Source: Butyrivibrio sp. VCB2006
GTDB taxonomy: Bacteria > Bacillota > Clostridia > Lachnospirales > Lachnospiraceae
Reading direction: 5' to 3'
Length of the DNA stretch: 64,000 nucleotides
NCBI RefSeq assembly: GCF_000420945.1
Contig: NZ_ATVX01000017.1
Location: 1 to 64,000 of the forward strand
Of the stretch, positions 7,648-16,733 are shown in pieces. How positions within the stretch are numbered: position 1 is the first letter of the stretch; the number at the start of each line of letters is the position of its first letter. The notes beneath the pieces were generated by a model, which saw only the letters and a program-made list of their open reading frames with translations, had not been told where the DNA came from and searched no databases. Position numbers and translations under genes: made by a program.

Positions 7648-9009
7648 ATGTCCAGAACATCTACTATGGACATGACGACGGGGTCAATCCGAAAAGAACT
7701 TATTCTTTTCGCCATTCCACTTCTCGCCGGAAATGTCTTCCAACAATTGTATAACACCATAGATAGTATAATAGTAGGCCAAGTAGTTGGACCGGAAGGA
7801 CTTGGTGCAGTTACCAGTGTAGCTCCGGCTATTAACACTCTTGTAGGCTTTTTTATGGGCTTTTCAGCCGGTTCCAGCGTAGTAATAAGCCATTATTTCG
7901 GTGCCAAAAATATAGAAGGACTTAGAAGAGCTGTGCATACTTCAGTTATCTGTACCTTGATTCTGGGTCTGATAATGATGGTAGTTGGCTACTTTATTAC
8001 TCCTCCGCTGCTTGTATTTATGTCCACTCCGGAGTCAGTAATGCCTCTCGCTACGCAGTATCTTCAGATTTACTTTTTGGGAATAATCGGACTGATGCTG
8101 TATAACATTGGGGCCGCAATTCTAAGAGCTGTAGGTGATTCCGTAAGACCGCTTATTTTCCTTATCATCACCTCTATATTCAACATCTTTCTGGATTTGT
8201 TATTTGTAATAACACTTGATATGGGTGTAGCAGGTGCTGCTTATGCGACTATTATTTCTCAGTTTATATCAGCAATTCTTACCATTGCTGTCCTGTTCCT
8301 TAGTAAAGAATGCTATAACCTAAGAATTACAGAGTTTACCATAGATAAATCAATCCTGTCTCAGATAATTAAGATAGGAATGCCCGCCGGAATCCAAATG
8401 GCTGTCATTTCATTTTCAAATCTTTTTGTCCAGAGCTACATTAACAGATTTGGAGAAAGCAGTACTGCAGGATGGGGAGCCTACGGCAGAATTGATGCCT
8501 TTGTAATGCTTCCGATGCAAAGTATCGCACTTACAGCAACTACCTTTGTAGGCCAGAACGCCGGCGCAGGAAATGTTGATCGAATCAAAAAGGGTATTAA
8601 AGAAGCTCTTTTCTTGGCAGCCCTATGTACTATCGCCCTTGTAATACCGGAGTTTCTTGCTGCACCCAAAATAGTATCCATGTTCAATGCTGACCCTGAG
8701 GTCGTGCGCTACGGAGCTCTTTTCATCAGAATGAATTGTTTCTTTGACATTCTGTGTTGCAGTAACCAAACTCATGCCGGAGTACTTAGAGGAGTTGGAG
8801 ATGCCAAAGCGCCTATGTTTATCATGCTCAGCTCCTTTGTAGTATTCAGACAGATATATTTGTTTATAGTTTCACACCTGACCACATCAATATATCCGAT
8901 ATCTATTGCTTATCCTATGGGATGGCTGGTTTGTAGCATCATAATGCTCATTTATTTCCGAAAGAGCAAATGGGAATTGAAAGTTGATGCTTCATATCAA
9001 AAACAATAA
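7648..9009 (+). CDS. MATE-family multidrug/solute efflux transporter
   Basis: A 453-residue, roughly 12-helix membrane antiporter of the MATE (NorM/DinF-like) family, which exports drugs or metabolites in exchange for Na+ or H+. Family marks are FAIPLLAGNVFQQLYNTID near residue 15, the paired MatE halves, and GVAGAAYATIISQF around residues 192-205. The length is typical. The start codon follows TGAGGTTTTTT. It stands alone between two terminators. A second, distant MATE gene lies at 24.6-25.9 kb. The substrate is unknown. Confidence 0.93.
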   Translation: MSRTSTMDMTTGSIRKELILFAIPLLAGNVFQQLYNTIDSIIVGQVVGPEGLGAVTSVAPAINTLVGFFMGFSAGSSVVISHYFGAKNIEGLRRAVHTSVICTLILGLIMMVVGYFITPPLLVFMSTPESVMPLATQYLQIYFLGIIGLMLYNIGAAILRAVGDSVRPLIFLIITSIFNIFLDLLFVITLDMGVAGAAYATIISQFISAILTIAVLFLSKECYNLRITEFTIDKSILSQIIKIGMPAGIQMAVISFSNLFVQSYINRFGESSTAGWGAYGRIDAFVMLPMQSIALTATTFVGQNAGAGNVDRIKKGIKEALFLAALCTIALVIPEFLAAPKIVSMFNADPEVVRYGALFIRMNCFFDILCCSNQTHAGVLRGVGDAKAPMFIMLSSFVVFRQIYLFIVSHLTTSIYPISIAYPMGWLVCSIIMLIYFRKSKWELKVDASYQKQ

Positions 9010-9020
9010 ATAGCAATAAA

Positions 9021-9060
9021 AAAGAACTATCACTTTCTCTGTAACAGTGATAGTTCTTTT
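9021..9060. terminator. Bidirectional terminator between the MATE and GGDEF genes
   Basis: A perfect 14-bp stem (9021-9034 with 9046-9059) with a T-run on both strands. It serves the plus-strand MATE gene and the minus-strand diguanylate cyclase gene, whose stop codon begins at 9062. Confidence 0.88.
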
Positions 9061-10868
9061 TATCTGTCTCTTGATCTTCTTCTGTTATGTGTACTGTAAT
9101 ATCTTGCCTTGTCTTCATACATCAGTTTATCAGCATTTTTCATGATGATTTCCACATCTGCTGAAGACGGGCCCCAATCCCAGCCCATAGCAACTGCAAT
9201 ACCTTCAGTTTCATTGAAGTCCTTTTGAAGATCTTCACATACATCAATGAAATTCTGTCTTTCAACCTTAGGAATGGCAATTACAAATTCATCACCGCCA
9301 ACCCTATAGATAAGGTCCCTGTTGATATGCCGCTTCATTATGGTACTTATTTTTTTGAGCAGCTCATCACCGGCTTCATGTCCCATAGTATCATTTATCT
9401 GCTTAAGTCCATTCGCGTCAGCATAAATAATACCAATCGTAAGACTTCTCTTTTTAAGCTTTTTAATGGTCATTTCCATGGCGCTACGATTCTTAACACC
9501 ACAGAGACTGTCATAGATACTCTTATGTTCAAGCTCCTGCAAAAGTCTTAATCTACTGAACTCTGATGACAAGAAATAAGATACTGCCTCAATCAGTTCT
9601 TTTAAGTCCAGATTATTGATCATTCCGAAGTTAATCCCACCAAAATAACCAATAAGAACTCCTTCATCGTAGATTGGTATCTCAACTATGGATTTGGTGT
9701 CATAGGAAACAAGCTTTTTAAATAGTTCAGGATGAGAATTTTCAATGGTTGATACATCATCGATTACAAGACTAAAAGCCCCGGGATACTCTTTTTCCCA
9801 GTTGAGCATATTATCTCTTTCAATACACGTAAGTCTGTCCATAACAGATGATATATTATTGTTACACCACTCATAGGTGGCTGAAAACGTATCATCTTCT
9901 TTTTTCTCAACAATATAAATCCTGTCTGCACAGGTTGCTTCGCCTACAAGACGTATAACCTCATTTATGGCTATCTCATGAGGAAGTCCACTATGAAGCA
10001 TCTTGGTACAACTGATGATAAGGTCGTCTGTACGCCACTCTCTGTCCATGAACTCATTAGTGATATGCTCTTTCGTTACATCCTCGAGAATGATTGCACA
10101 TCTTCCGGTAACTGCAGCTTTATCAACAGTAATGTTGATCCACCTGCCGCCTTTTGCAAAATAATACGTTGCTTTACTATTTATTCCCTTAAACGCAGCG
10201 TTGCGCATCATCTGTATTATATCGTCATGATCCTTACCAAACTCCGGATAAACATCCTTCCCAACAATCTGATTTGGGTTTTTACCCATCATCCGTGTAA
10301 GTCTGTTACTGGAATAAACGCAGATAATCTCATCCTTTTTGGGAGATGATTCCTCATTTAGCTGAAGTACAGCATAAGCAAGTGGCAGATCATTGAACAG
10401 CTTAACATAGTCGTTCTTGATCAGGATGTGCTCCGTCTCTGAGTCCACATCTCTTACGCAGGATAAATATATTCCTTCATCCGCAAACGATGGTTTTAAT
10501 ATTATATAAGCCTTCCAAACATAGGAACCATCATCTTTCAGGGTCCTAAAATACTCCATTATAAAGGACTTTTCATCCTCTTCGATACGTTTTCTTATGG
10601 TATCAGGATATGCATACTCTTTATACGCATCCACATCATCAGGATGGATAAAATCACAGGCAACTTCCTCGATATAATCCGCCAGGTCTGTTTTCTCTCT
10701 AAAAAGATAATCGCCCTTACCTGTATACAAACATCTAAGTGTTAATGATTTTAAATCAAGCAAATTAACATGATCATAAAGAGCGTACAAAGTCCTTAGT
10801 ACGTCGTCATGCTCATCGTTAAATGCTGATTTTTTTGACAATATCACATTATCACTTTGAATAATCAT
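9060..10868 (-). CDS. Diguanylate cyclase with PAS and GAF-like sensor domains
   Basis: A 602-residue soluble protein predicted to make c-di-GMP. Two PAS-like regions (about 25-135 and 145-270) are followed by a GAF-like region (about 275-430) and a C-terminal GGDEF domain. That domain includes YDSLCGVKNRSAME and the active-site loop YRVGGDEFVIAIP. The I-site position (RxxD, before the loop) reads INRD, so the allosteric Arg is missing and product inhibition may be weak. No membrane segment is seen. The gene lies 34 bases downstream of a related GGDEF gene on the same strand, so the two are probably one operon and perhaps duplicates. Confidence 0.9.
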   Translation of the reverse strand: MIIQSDNVILSKKSAFNDEHDDVLRTLYALYDHVNLLDLKSLTLRCLYTGKGDYLFREKTDLADYIEEVACDFIHPDDVDAYKEYAYPDTIRKRIEEDEKSFIMEYFRTLKDDGSYVWKAYIILKPSFADEGIYLSCVRDVDSETEHILIKNDYVKLFNDLPLAYAVLQLNEESSPKKDEIICVYSSNRLTRMMGKNPNQIVGKDVYPEFGKDHDDIIQMMRNAAFKGINSKATYYFAKGGRWINITVDKAAVTGRCAIILEDVTKEHITNEFMDREWRTDDLIISCTKMLHSGLPHEIAINEVIRLVGEATCADRIYIVEKKEDDTFSATYEWCNNNISSVMDRLTCIERDNMLNWEKEYPGAFSLVIDDVSTIENSHPELFKKLVSYDTKSIVEIPIYDEGVLIGYFGGINFGMINNLDLKELIEAVSYFLSSEFSRLRLLQELEHKSIYDSLCGVKNRSAMEMTIKKLKKRSLTIGIIYADANGLKQINDTMGHEAGDELLKKISTIMKRHINRDLIYRVGGDEFVIAIPKVERQNFIDVCEDLQKDFNETEGIAVAMGWDWGPSSADVEIIMKNADKLMYEDKARYYSTHNRRRSRDR

Positions 10869-10902
10869 AAGCTGCCTTTCATAAGCTCATTAAGATTTGA
10901 TA

Positions 10903-12297
10903 TCATGTGTTATGTCTACGCTCATGGGTCTTGTAATACTCGGATTTGCTTCCATACATAGCTTCGTCTGCTTCACGAATGCTGCTCCTAATGTTCTTTG
11001 AATCGCTTGACCATACAGAGCCTACTGAAACAGAAACATGCTTTAATTTTGTTTTCAGTTTCTTGATTAGGGTCTCAAAAACATCTTCATCTACTTCGGG
11101 CATTATCACAATGAATTCATCGCCGCCAATTCTATAGCAGAATTTTTTCTTGAATACTGAACCAAAGATCTCTGCAACATGCTGAATATGTTTGTCACCC
11201 TCTTCATGGCCTTGCTCATCGTTGATAGCCTTTAGACCATTTATGTCCGAATAGCAAACACCAACCGTAGTTGACATCTCTGTAAGCAGCATCAGGGACT
11301 GATTAAGTGAATGTCTGTTCCCAAGGCCAGTTAGAGAATCATGGCTTCCCATATATAACATCTCATCAGTAAGGGCCTTATTTCTTATCTCTGCGGAAAT
11401 AAAAATAGCTACAGACTCCATAAGTTCTGTTATATCCAGATCAAGCTCATTGGAATAATTGTCCGCCGCCAAATATCCAAGCCTTTTATCCTTATCCATC
11501 AGCCTGACAATGGCATATCTGGAAATAGCGCCTGCCAGTACTTCGTTATAGAATTCCTCATTGTTCTTCATGAGTGTAGCAGTATCATTTACCACAGCCA
11601 CATTTTTGCCCTTTAGCTGCCTCTCCCATATGGCTGCTACATCATACTTCTCAAGTACCTTTCTTGATGGCAAATTAGGTGTTCTTGCACTATTGAGCCA
11701 GGAGTGAATCTCATTAGGATTTAAGCTCTCCGGTACTATATAAACTCTGTCTGCATTTATTGCCTGGCCAAGAATCTTCAGTACCTTTTTAATTCCTTTT
11801 CCAAATTCAGCTGAAGAAACCGCGGTGGCACAGTCAATGATCAGTTTATTGGTATTAGTTCTGAGCACAGTATGTTCTTCGGTCTTTTTGGCCGCAGTAA
11901 CATCATGAATAATAAAGGCACAAAAGCCTTTCTGGAAAACAGGAACAGCCCAAAATTCAAACCATTTATCAAAAGATGAATTATATGTTCGGGAAATATT
12001 TGATTGACGAAGAATGGCAGCTTGATAGCTATACTTAATCCAGTCTTCATCTCTGTTGGCCACAGTTTCGTAGTAGGTACTTCCTATAAGCTCCGCAGAT
12101 TTCTTTCCAACCAACTGCGCATACTTGTCATTGGCAAAAAGAAATAGCATATCCTTAACTGTGCCAAAAGGATCCGTAAGCACTTTAAAAATACAACATG
12201 CATCCGGAAGGTCTTTTAGCATGTACAAAATATCACTAGAAGAAAAATCAACCATTGCTGAGTATCCAATTTTACCGTCATTGCTTTTGCTTTCCAT
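10903..12297 (-). CDS. Diguanylate cyclase with PAS and GAF-like domains
   Basis: A 464-residue paralogue of the next gene downstream. It has an N-terminal PAS (about 20-130), a GAF-like middle (about 145-295) and a C-terminal GGDEF domain. That domain carries MGSHDSLTGLGNRHSLNQ and the intact active-site loop CYRIGGDEFIVIMPEV. The I-site RxxD is absent (KKKF at that position). The start follows GGGAGAA about 8 bases upstream. It is soluble, so it likely senses a cytosolic ligand or partner. The two genes share domain order but differ enough to imply an old duplication. Confidence 0.9.
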   Translation of the reverse strand: MESKSNDGKIGYSAMVDFSSSDILYMLKDLPDACCIFKVLTDPFGTVKDMLFLFANDKYAQLVGKKSAELIGSTYYETVANRDEDWIKYSYQAAILRQSNISRTYNSSFDKWFEFWAVPVFQKGFCAFIIHDVTAAKKTEEHTVLRTNTNKLIIDCATAVSSAEFGKGIKKVLKILGQAINADRVYIVPESLNPNEIHSWLNSARTPNLPSRKVLEKYDVAAIWERQLKGKNVAVVNDTATLMKNNEEFYNEVLAGAISRYAIVRLMDKDKRLGYLAADNYSNELDLDITELMESVAIFISAEIRNKALTDEMLYMGSHDSLTGLGNRHSLNQSLMLLTEMSTTVGVCYSDINGLKAINDEQGHEEGDKHIQHVAEIFGSVFKKKFCYRIGGDEFIVIMPEVDEDVFETLIKKLKTKLKHVSVSVGSVWSSDSKNIRSSIREADEAMYGSKSEYYKTHERRHNT

Positions 12298-12381
12298 TGT
12301 CGTATTCTCCCAATCTGTGCCTAGAAAAACCCTTACTCTAGATTATACAACAAATGCGTCATTTTATGAAGTTTTTTCACA

Positions 12382-13329
12382 TTATAACGTTGGTTTTCCA
12401 AGATATTTTGATATGCTTTCTTTATTCAGTTTCTCACCTATGATGATTAATACTGCCTTCTCAGTGTTGACTCTGTTAGTCAGAATTTCATTACGCGTGG
12501 TATTGATTTCAAAAGTCGCGCCATCACTGCCTTTCACGATTCCTTTAATTCTGTGAATATTTCCACATTCCGAATCCGCGTAAATATTTTTAATCTTTTC
12601 AAAAAGAATATCCTTTTCCATCTGAAAATCGAAGTAGAAAATTGTTTGGAAATCCTGATTCGCATCAATAGGCTGTTTTTCAAAGCTGTTTCTATTAAAT
12701 CCACATTTAACAACATTATCAAGCCATGATATATCCTCGTCTGACCACGCAGAAGAAATTACTCTGTTTTCGTCGATTTTTTGCCTGCATTTGAATTCTT
12801 CCATGGCATTTTCAATAGTATTGATAACATCAGCTATTTCTTTTTGTTTAGCTTCCTGCGTTCTGCTAAGAACAATAGCTCCGGCATCAGCCACCTCTGA
12901 CATTAGTACATATCTCGCCTGCTTAGATAATGGCTTTTTCAGTTTGGGATCCACAATGGCGATAACATTCGCCACTTCATAAAATCTATCCAGGGGCTCT
13001 TCATAAACCAGATCAAAAAACTCATCTACATCAAATATTCCTGAAGGTTCAATGATGACTCTCTCGCATCCCATCATAGCCATGGATATTAGTTTGGTTT
13101 TAAGTCTTCTTTTATGGGCCTCCTTGCCATCTCCGCCCACAACCATTTCCAGGTTAACGCCTTCTGACTCCAATTCCTTAAGCAGAACCATATCAACATT
13201 AATTGCGCCAAAGTCATTCTCAATAATGCATATCTTTTCGCCCTGCTTAAGAAGGTACTTAACATAATGCTTTATGAATGTTGTCTTCCCTGCTCCAAGA
13301 AATCCGGTAATTAAGTCTAATTTTATCAA
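12382..13329 (-). CDS. CobW/COG0523-like G3E GTPase lacking the usual Cys motif
   Basis: A 315-residue P-loop GTPase. It has Walker A GFLGAGKTTF near residue 9, the switch segment IENDFGAINVD, EPSGIFDVDEF and a C-terminal CobW_C-like domain (about 225-310). CobW/YjiA proteins act as metal chaperones or metal-insertase GTPases. Here the hallmark CxCC metal-binding motif, expected after strand 2, is replaced by VVGGDGKEAHKRR, so the metal chemistry may differ. The start is TTG, with AAAGGAG 8 bases upstream. It is divergent from the solute-binding lipoprotein gene. Family assignment is secure; the role is open. Confidence 0.82.
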   Translation of the reverse strand: MIKLDLITGFLGAGKTTFIKHYVKYLLKQGEKICIIENDFGAINVDMVLLKELESEGVNLEMVVGGDGKEAHKRRLKTKLISMAMMGCERVIIEPSGIFDVDEFFDLVYEEPLDRFYEVANVIAIVDPKLKKPLSKQARYVLMSEVADAGAIVLSRTQEAKQKEIADVINTIENAMEEFKCRQKIDENRVISSAWSDEDISWLDNVVKCGFNRNSFEKQPIDANQDFQTIFYFDFQMEKDILFEKIKNIYADSECGNIHRIKGIVKGSDGATFEINTTRNEILTNRVNTEKAVLIIIGEKLNKESISKYLGKPTL

Positions 13330-13422
13330 AACGTTCTCCTTTAAATCATATTTTAAAGCAAATGTTTATCGAAATATCATTTTCTTTTCATATGCTTAGC
13401 CGTCGTATATGTTAGAATTATT

Positions 13423-13440
13423 ATGCATAGAACTATGCAT
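13423..13440. promoter_or_regulatory. Perfect inverted repeat, candidate operator
   Basis: ATGCATAG-AA-CTATGCAT lies in the divergent gap between the GTPase and lipoprotein genes. It touches the GGAGG ribosome binding site of the lipoprotein gene. Position and symmetry suggest a repressor site or an RNA hairpin that masks translation initiation. Confidence 0.5.
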
Positions 13441-13453
13441 GGAGGTAATGATT

Positions 13454-14683
13454 ATGCGCAAAAAACTTTTCTCTATCACTCTTTGCGTACTACTAACTCT
13501 ATCACTGCTTGCTTGTGGTAATAATTCTCCCACATCAAGTGTCTACAACTACGGAACCACCCTCAATATTGCTGCAAGAGATGGTTCTCATTCTGATGTT
13601 ATAAGCGCGGTTAAAGCCGCTTTTGAAAGCCAATATAACTGTAATGTAAACATTATATCCCTCTCAGCAGACGAAATCCACGATACCGTTATTAAGGATG
13701 CTGAGAACGAAAACGGTATTTACGATGTAATAATGATCGACGATCCCCTGATGCCGGAATACATTGAAAAGAACGTACTTACAAATCTTACTCATCTTGG
13801 CTATAGTGATGATGATGATTTCGTTGAGAAATCAAGGCTTTTGGGAAAAGACCCTTATCCATTAGGTGCTACTTATGCTCTTCCGTTTTCAGGAAACGTC
13901 CAGCTAATCTTTTATAACTCAGATGTTGTTGGCACAGATCCAGATCTATCCAACTGGCAATCTATTCTGGAAACCTGTCAAAAGCTTAACTCAAATGGTC
14001 AAAAAGGATACGCTATAAGGGGACAGGCCGGAAATCCTATAGTTTCTGACTTTCTTCCAATTCTCTGGGCATTCGGAGGAGATTTATTCGACAATTATAA
14101 CAACGTGATATTAGACAGCAAAGAAAGTCTCGAAGCACTGAATTTCTACATTAAACTCCTCGAAACAGGTGATAACTACGACAAAGACGGATTAATTGAT
14201 GCAGTATCCGGTGGTCAGGCTGCAATTGCTCTTGGATGGCCTTCATGGTTCATTTCAGGCACCGGAACCAAAGCTCAAATAGCTCAGATTCCAGGAAAAA
14301 AGGCCTCCTCATCCGATACACTACCAACCGGAGAAATCGGAAACTGGTTACTTGGTGTTACTGCAAATTCCAATCATCAGGAGCTTGCTTTGGAACTTGT
14401 TAAATATCTTACCAGTGCAAGCGTACAAAAAGAAGCTCTCTCGTATGGCGGAGTTCCAACACGAAAGAGTATTTTCAGAGATAAAACCGTTCAAACAGAA
14501 TATCCGTTTTTCCAGGCCATTTATTCCGGTACAAATAACTCACGAGTTCGCCCAAGAACAACGAAATGGTCTCAGATTGAGGATGCCTTTGGAAAAGAGC
14601 TTGAAAAGTGTATTAAGGGCGAAGAAACCGCCGAAGAATGCCTCAAAAATTCACAGGAAGCAATTAAAGCTCTCGCAGAGTAA
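13454..14683 (+). CDS. Family 1 extracellular solute-binding lipoprotein (orphan)
   Basis: A 409-residue lipoprotein of the SBP_bac_1 type that binds sugars or oligosaccharides for ABC import. The signal peptide ends in the lipobox LLAC. The mature domain shows ATYALPFSGNVQLIFYNSDV, WGDL-like LWAFGGDLFDNYN and ALGWPSWF, typical of this family. The start at 13454 follows GGAGG; the frame opens 15 codons earlier. No permease or ATPase gene lies near, so it either serves a transporter encoded elsewhere or acts as a sensor. A strong terminator ends the gene immediately. Confidence 0.9.
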   Translation: MRKKLFSITLCVLLTLSLLACGNNSPTSSVYNYGTTLNIAARDGSHSDVISAVKAAFESQYNCNVNIISLSADEIHDTVIKDAENENGIYDVIMIDDPLMPEYIEKNVLTNLTHLGYSDDDDFVEKSRLLGKDPYPLGATYALPFSGNVQLIFYNSDVVGTDPDLSNWQSILETCQKLNSNGQKGYAIRGQAGNPIVSDFLPILWAFGGDLFDNYNNVILDSKESLEALNFYIKLLETGDNYDKDGLIDAVSGGQAAIALGWPSWFISGTGTKAQIAQIPGKKASSSDTLPTGEIGNWLLGVTANSNHQELALELVKYLTSASVQKEALSYGGVPTRKSIFRDKTVQTEYPFFQAIYSGTNNSRVRPRTTKWSQIEDAFGKELEKCIKGEETAEECLKNSQEAIKALAE

Positions 14684-14732
14684 ACAAGAGTTATCCAAAG
14701 CATTTTGAATGTTGTTTTAGATAACTCTTGTT
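14683..14732. terminator. Bidirectional terminator between the lipoprotein gene and larC
   Basis: A perfect 13-bp stem (14683-14695 with 14720-14732) separates the converging plus-strand lipoprotein gene and minus-strand larC. Confidence 0.82.
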
Positions 14733-14733
14733 A

Positions 14734-15954
14734 TTATTCCTCAATCTCTTTTTTCAGATCTATTATTGATTTCCCGGTTCTTCTGGCAATGCCTGCCAAA
14801 TCCTCATATTCAAGTTTGGATCTTGTGACATTGTATCCATAGGCGTATTTCTTACGCACTTCACCATAAGGAGTATCAATCTTTTTTACTTCCCGGGCAA
14901 GAACATACCTGTTGCATACGTTTTCCCTGATTCCCAAAGTAGTTGTATATTTGAATATTTTCTCGATCATCAGCTCTCTGCTGTCTTGTTTGCACACGCA
15001 GTACAGTAGCGTTCCGGGTCTGTTCTTTTTCATATCGGCTGCAATTGTATAAACCTCGAGAGCACCTGCTTCAAATAACATCTCTGTAGCAAAACCTATC
15101 TCCTCGGCTGTCATATCATCAATATTGCAGATAAGCTCAAGAACATACTCAGATTCATCTGTAGTCTCACCAAGAACAGCTCTTAGTACATTTGCCTGCG
15201 GAAAGTCCTTATTTCCGGTGCCATAACCGATCTTCTTGACTGTCATAACCGGCTGTGCAGAATATTCATCCGCGAAATATTTAATCAGTGCTGCTCCTGT
15301 AGGTGTGCAAAGCTCTGATTTAATCACTTCACTCTCATAATATGGAATTTCCATCAATAAATGCGCTGTCGCAGGGGCAGGAACCGGCAGAATGCCGTGC
15401 GCAGTCTTCACCACGCCGCTTCCTACGTTAATTGGGGATACGATAATCTTGTCAGGAGACAGTTTATGCATCAAGTAACAGGTTGCTGTAATGTCCGCAA
15501 TAGCATCCATGTCCCCAACTTCATGAAAATGTATCTTGTCCACAGCAACACCGTGTACACTACTTTCAGCCTCAGCAATAAGCTCATAAACCTCTCTTAT
15601 GTCACTCTTTATCTCTTTATCAAGGTTCATGTTCTCGATAATGTCTTCAATCTCATACAAAGTCCTATGGGCGTGGTCTTGATGATTCTCGACATCATGT
15701 TGGCTTGCGTTTGAATGATCATGACCTTCATGAATATCATCCGGAAGCTCTTCCTTGCCATGTACCAGAACTCTCAAATGATTTCCTTGTATTCCGCATT
15801 TATCAGTAATCTCGAGCTTATATTCAACGCCATCTATGCCAATGGTATTTAACTCATTGACAATAGCCTCAGAATCATCAAAAAGACCCAGAATAGCAGC
15901 GCCAAGCATATCTCCGGCAGCACCCATTTTGCATTCCAGATATAATGTCTTCAT
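14734..15954 (-). CDS. larC: Nickel-pincer cofactor biosynthesis protein LarC (DUF111)
   Basis: A 406-residue LarC, the CTP-dependent nickel insertase that completes the nickel-pincer nucleotide cofactor of lactate racemase and related enzymes. It starts MKTLYLECKMGAAGDMLGAA, the family signature. It carries a His-rich loop (HEGHDHSNASQHDVENHQDH, about residues 84-103) suited to nickel, and VDKIHFHEVGDMDAIADI. In Lactobacillus the two halves (LarC1/LarC2) are joined by programmed frameshifting; here one continuous frame encodes both. AGGAGG sits before the ATG at 15954. hypA lies immediately upstream. larA, larB and larE are not in the window. Confidence 0.92.
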   Translation of the reverse strand: MKTLYLECKMGAAGDMLGAAILGLFDDSEAIVNELNTIGIDGVEYKLEITDKCGIQGNHLRVLVHGKEELPDDIHEGHDHSNASQHDVENHQDHAHRTLYEIEDIIENMNLDKEIKSDIREVYELIAEAESSVHGVAVDKIHFHEVGDMDAIADITATCYLMHKLSPDKIIVSPINVGSGVVKTAHGILPVPAPATAHLLMEIPYYESEVIKSELCTPTGAALIKYFADEYSAQPVMTVKKIGYGTGNKDFPQANVLRAVLGETTDESEYVLELICNIDDMTAEEIGFATEMLFEAGALEVYTIAADMKKNRPGTLLYCVCKQDSRELMIEKIFKYTTTLGIRENVCNRYVLAREVKKIDTPYGEVRKKYAYGYNVTRSKLEYEDLAGIARRTGKSIIDLKKEIEE

Positions 15955-15984
15955 GTAACCTCCTGAACAAATTGCATATAGCAC

Positions 15985-16004
15985 ATATATGTTATATAAC
16001 TTAT
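15985..16004. repeat. GTTATATAAC-type palindrome between hypA and larC
   Basis: ATATATGTTATATAAC plus flanks lies in the short gap upstream of larC and touches the hypA stop codon. It is the same sequence as the repeats in the replication region and the perfect palindrome at 18060-18089. Confidence 0.75.
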
Positions 16005-16351
16005 TTATCCTCTATAACAATATTTCTAAGAGTAACTCCTTTTCCCTCGATAATATGGGCTTTTCTTCCTCCGCAATGGGGGCAAAGATATCTGTTATCC
16101 CTATTGGGATAATACTCTTTACCACACTCTTCACATAGTGCCTTAACATCCACCTCTATGCACTCCAGCTCTGCTCCCTCCAGCATACTTCCTTTTGATG
16201 CTTCCGGGAAATATTTGTGCATATAATACGGCATAACACCACTTGTTTTGCCTATCTCTACAACGATTTTTTTAATTGCTTTTGCCTCATTATCTCTGGC
16301 AATTTCCTCTGCCAAACCTACCATTTTGGCAATATAACTCATTTCATGCAT
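16001..16351 (-). CDS. hypA: HypA-type nickel metallochaperone
   Basis: A 116-residue HypA/HybF-family protein delivering nickel to metalloenzymes. It begins MHEMSY, whose His2 is the nickel ligand in HypA, and has a zinc site with two Cys pairs (CEEC and CPHC, about residues 72-95). The start at 16351 is fixed by this N-terminus, with TAGGTTGG upstream. A TTG four codons earlier is not needed. No hydrogenase or urease genes are nearby; pairing with larC suggests nickel supply for the nickel-pincer cofactor or for a nickel enzyme encoded elsewhere. The gap to larC carries a copy of the dispersed palindrome. Confidence 0.88.
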   Translation of the reverse strand: MHEMSYIAKMVGLAEEIARDNEAKAIKKIVVEIGKTSGVMPYYMHKYFPEASKGSMLEGAELECIEVDVKALCEECGKEYYPNRDNRYLCPHCGGRKAHIIEGKGVTLRNIVIEDK

Positions 16352-16517
16352 TTGAAAAACCAACCTAAATCTATTTCTCTAGATTGTATTTTATACTATT
16401 AAACTCGTTTATCCTATTATTTTATTATGATTTTATGCTAATTTTATTGATTCTGGCCCTGTATGACACAATAATGGAATTGTAGAGGTATCTCTTTTTT
16501 GTGTCAAAGGAGTTTTT

Positions 16518-16733
16518 ATGGCCCATAATATCGAAAAAACCTGCATAGGTTGCGGTCGAACATTTATTGCCAGGAACAGTGGGCAGCCATTCTGTTGCAG
16601 AGCCTGCAAACTTCGCTATTCTTATCATTACACTTTCCGTTGCAGAGATTGCAGAAATGCCTCCTGTGAAGTTAGAAACGAGTATCTTCAGGGCTGCGCC
16701 AACAACTGTCCTAATCTCAAATGGGATCCTTGA
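16518..16733 (+). CDS. Small Cys-rich zinc-ribbon-like protein
   Basis: A 71-residue protein with ten cysteines arranged as CIGCG, FCCRACK, CRDCRNASC and CANNC, the pattern of tandem zinc-binding knuckles. AAAGGAG lies just before the ATG. It could bind nucleic acid or simply store zinc; no closer family was recognised. Its stop codon abuts the stop of the convergent AAA ATPase gene with no base between them. It is divergent from hypA, and the 166-base gap between them holds the likely promoters of both. Confidence 0.72.
   Translation: MAHNIEKTCIGCGRTFIARNSGQPFCCRACKLRYSYHYTFRCRDCRNASCEVRNEYLQGCANNCPNLKWDP

Noticed and set aside
15361..15714. Frame antisense to larC
   Set aside because: It lies fully within a confident gene and has no supporting signals.
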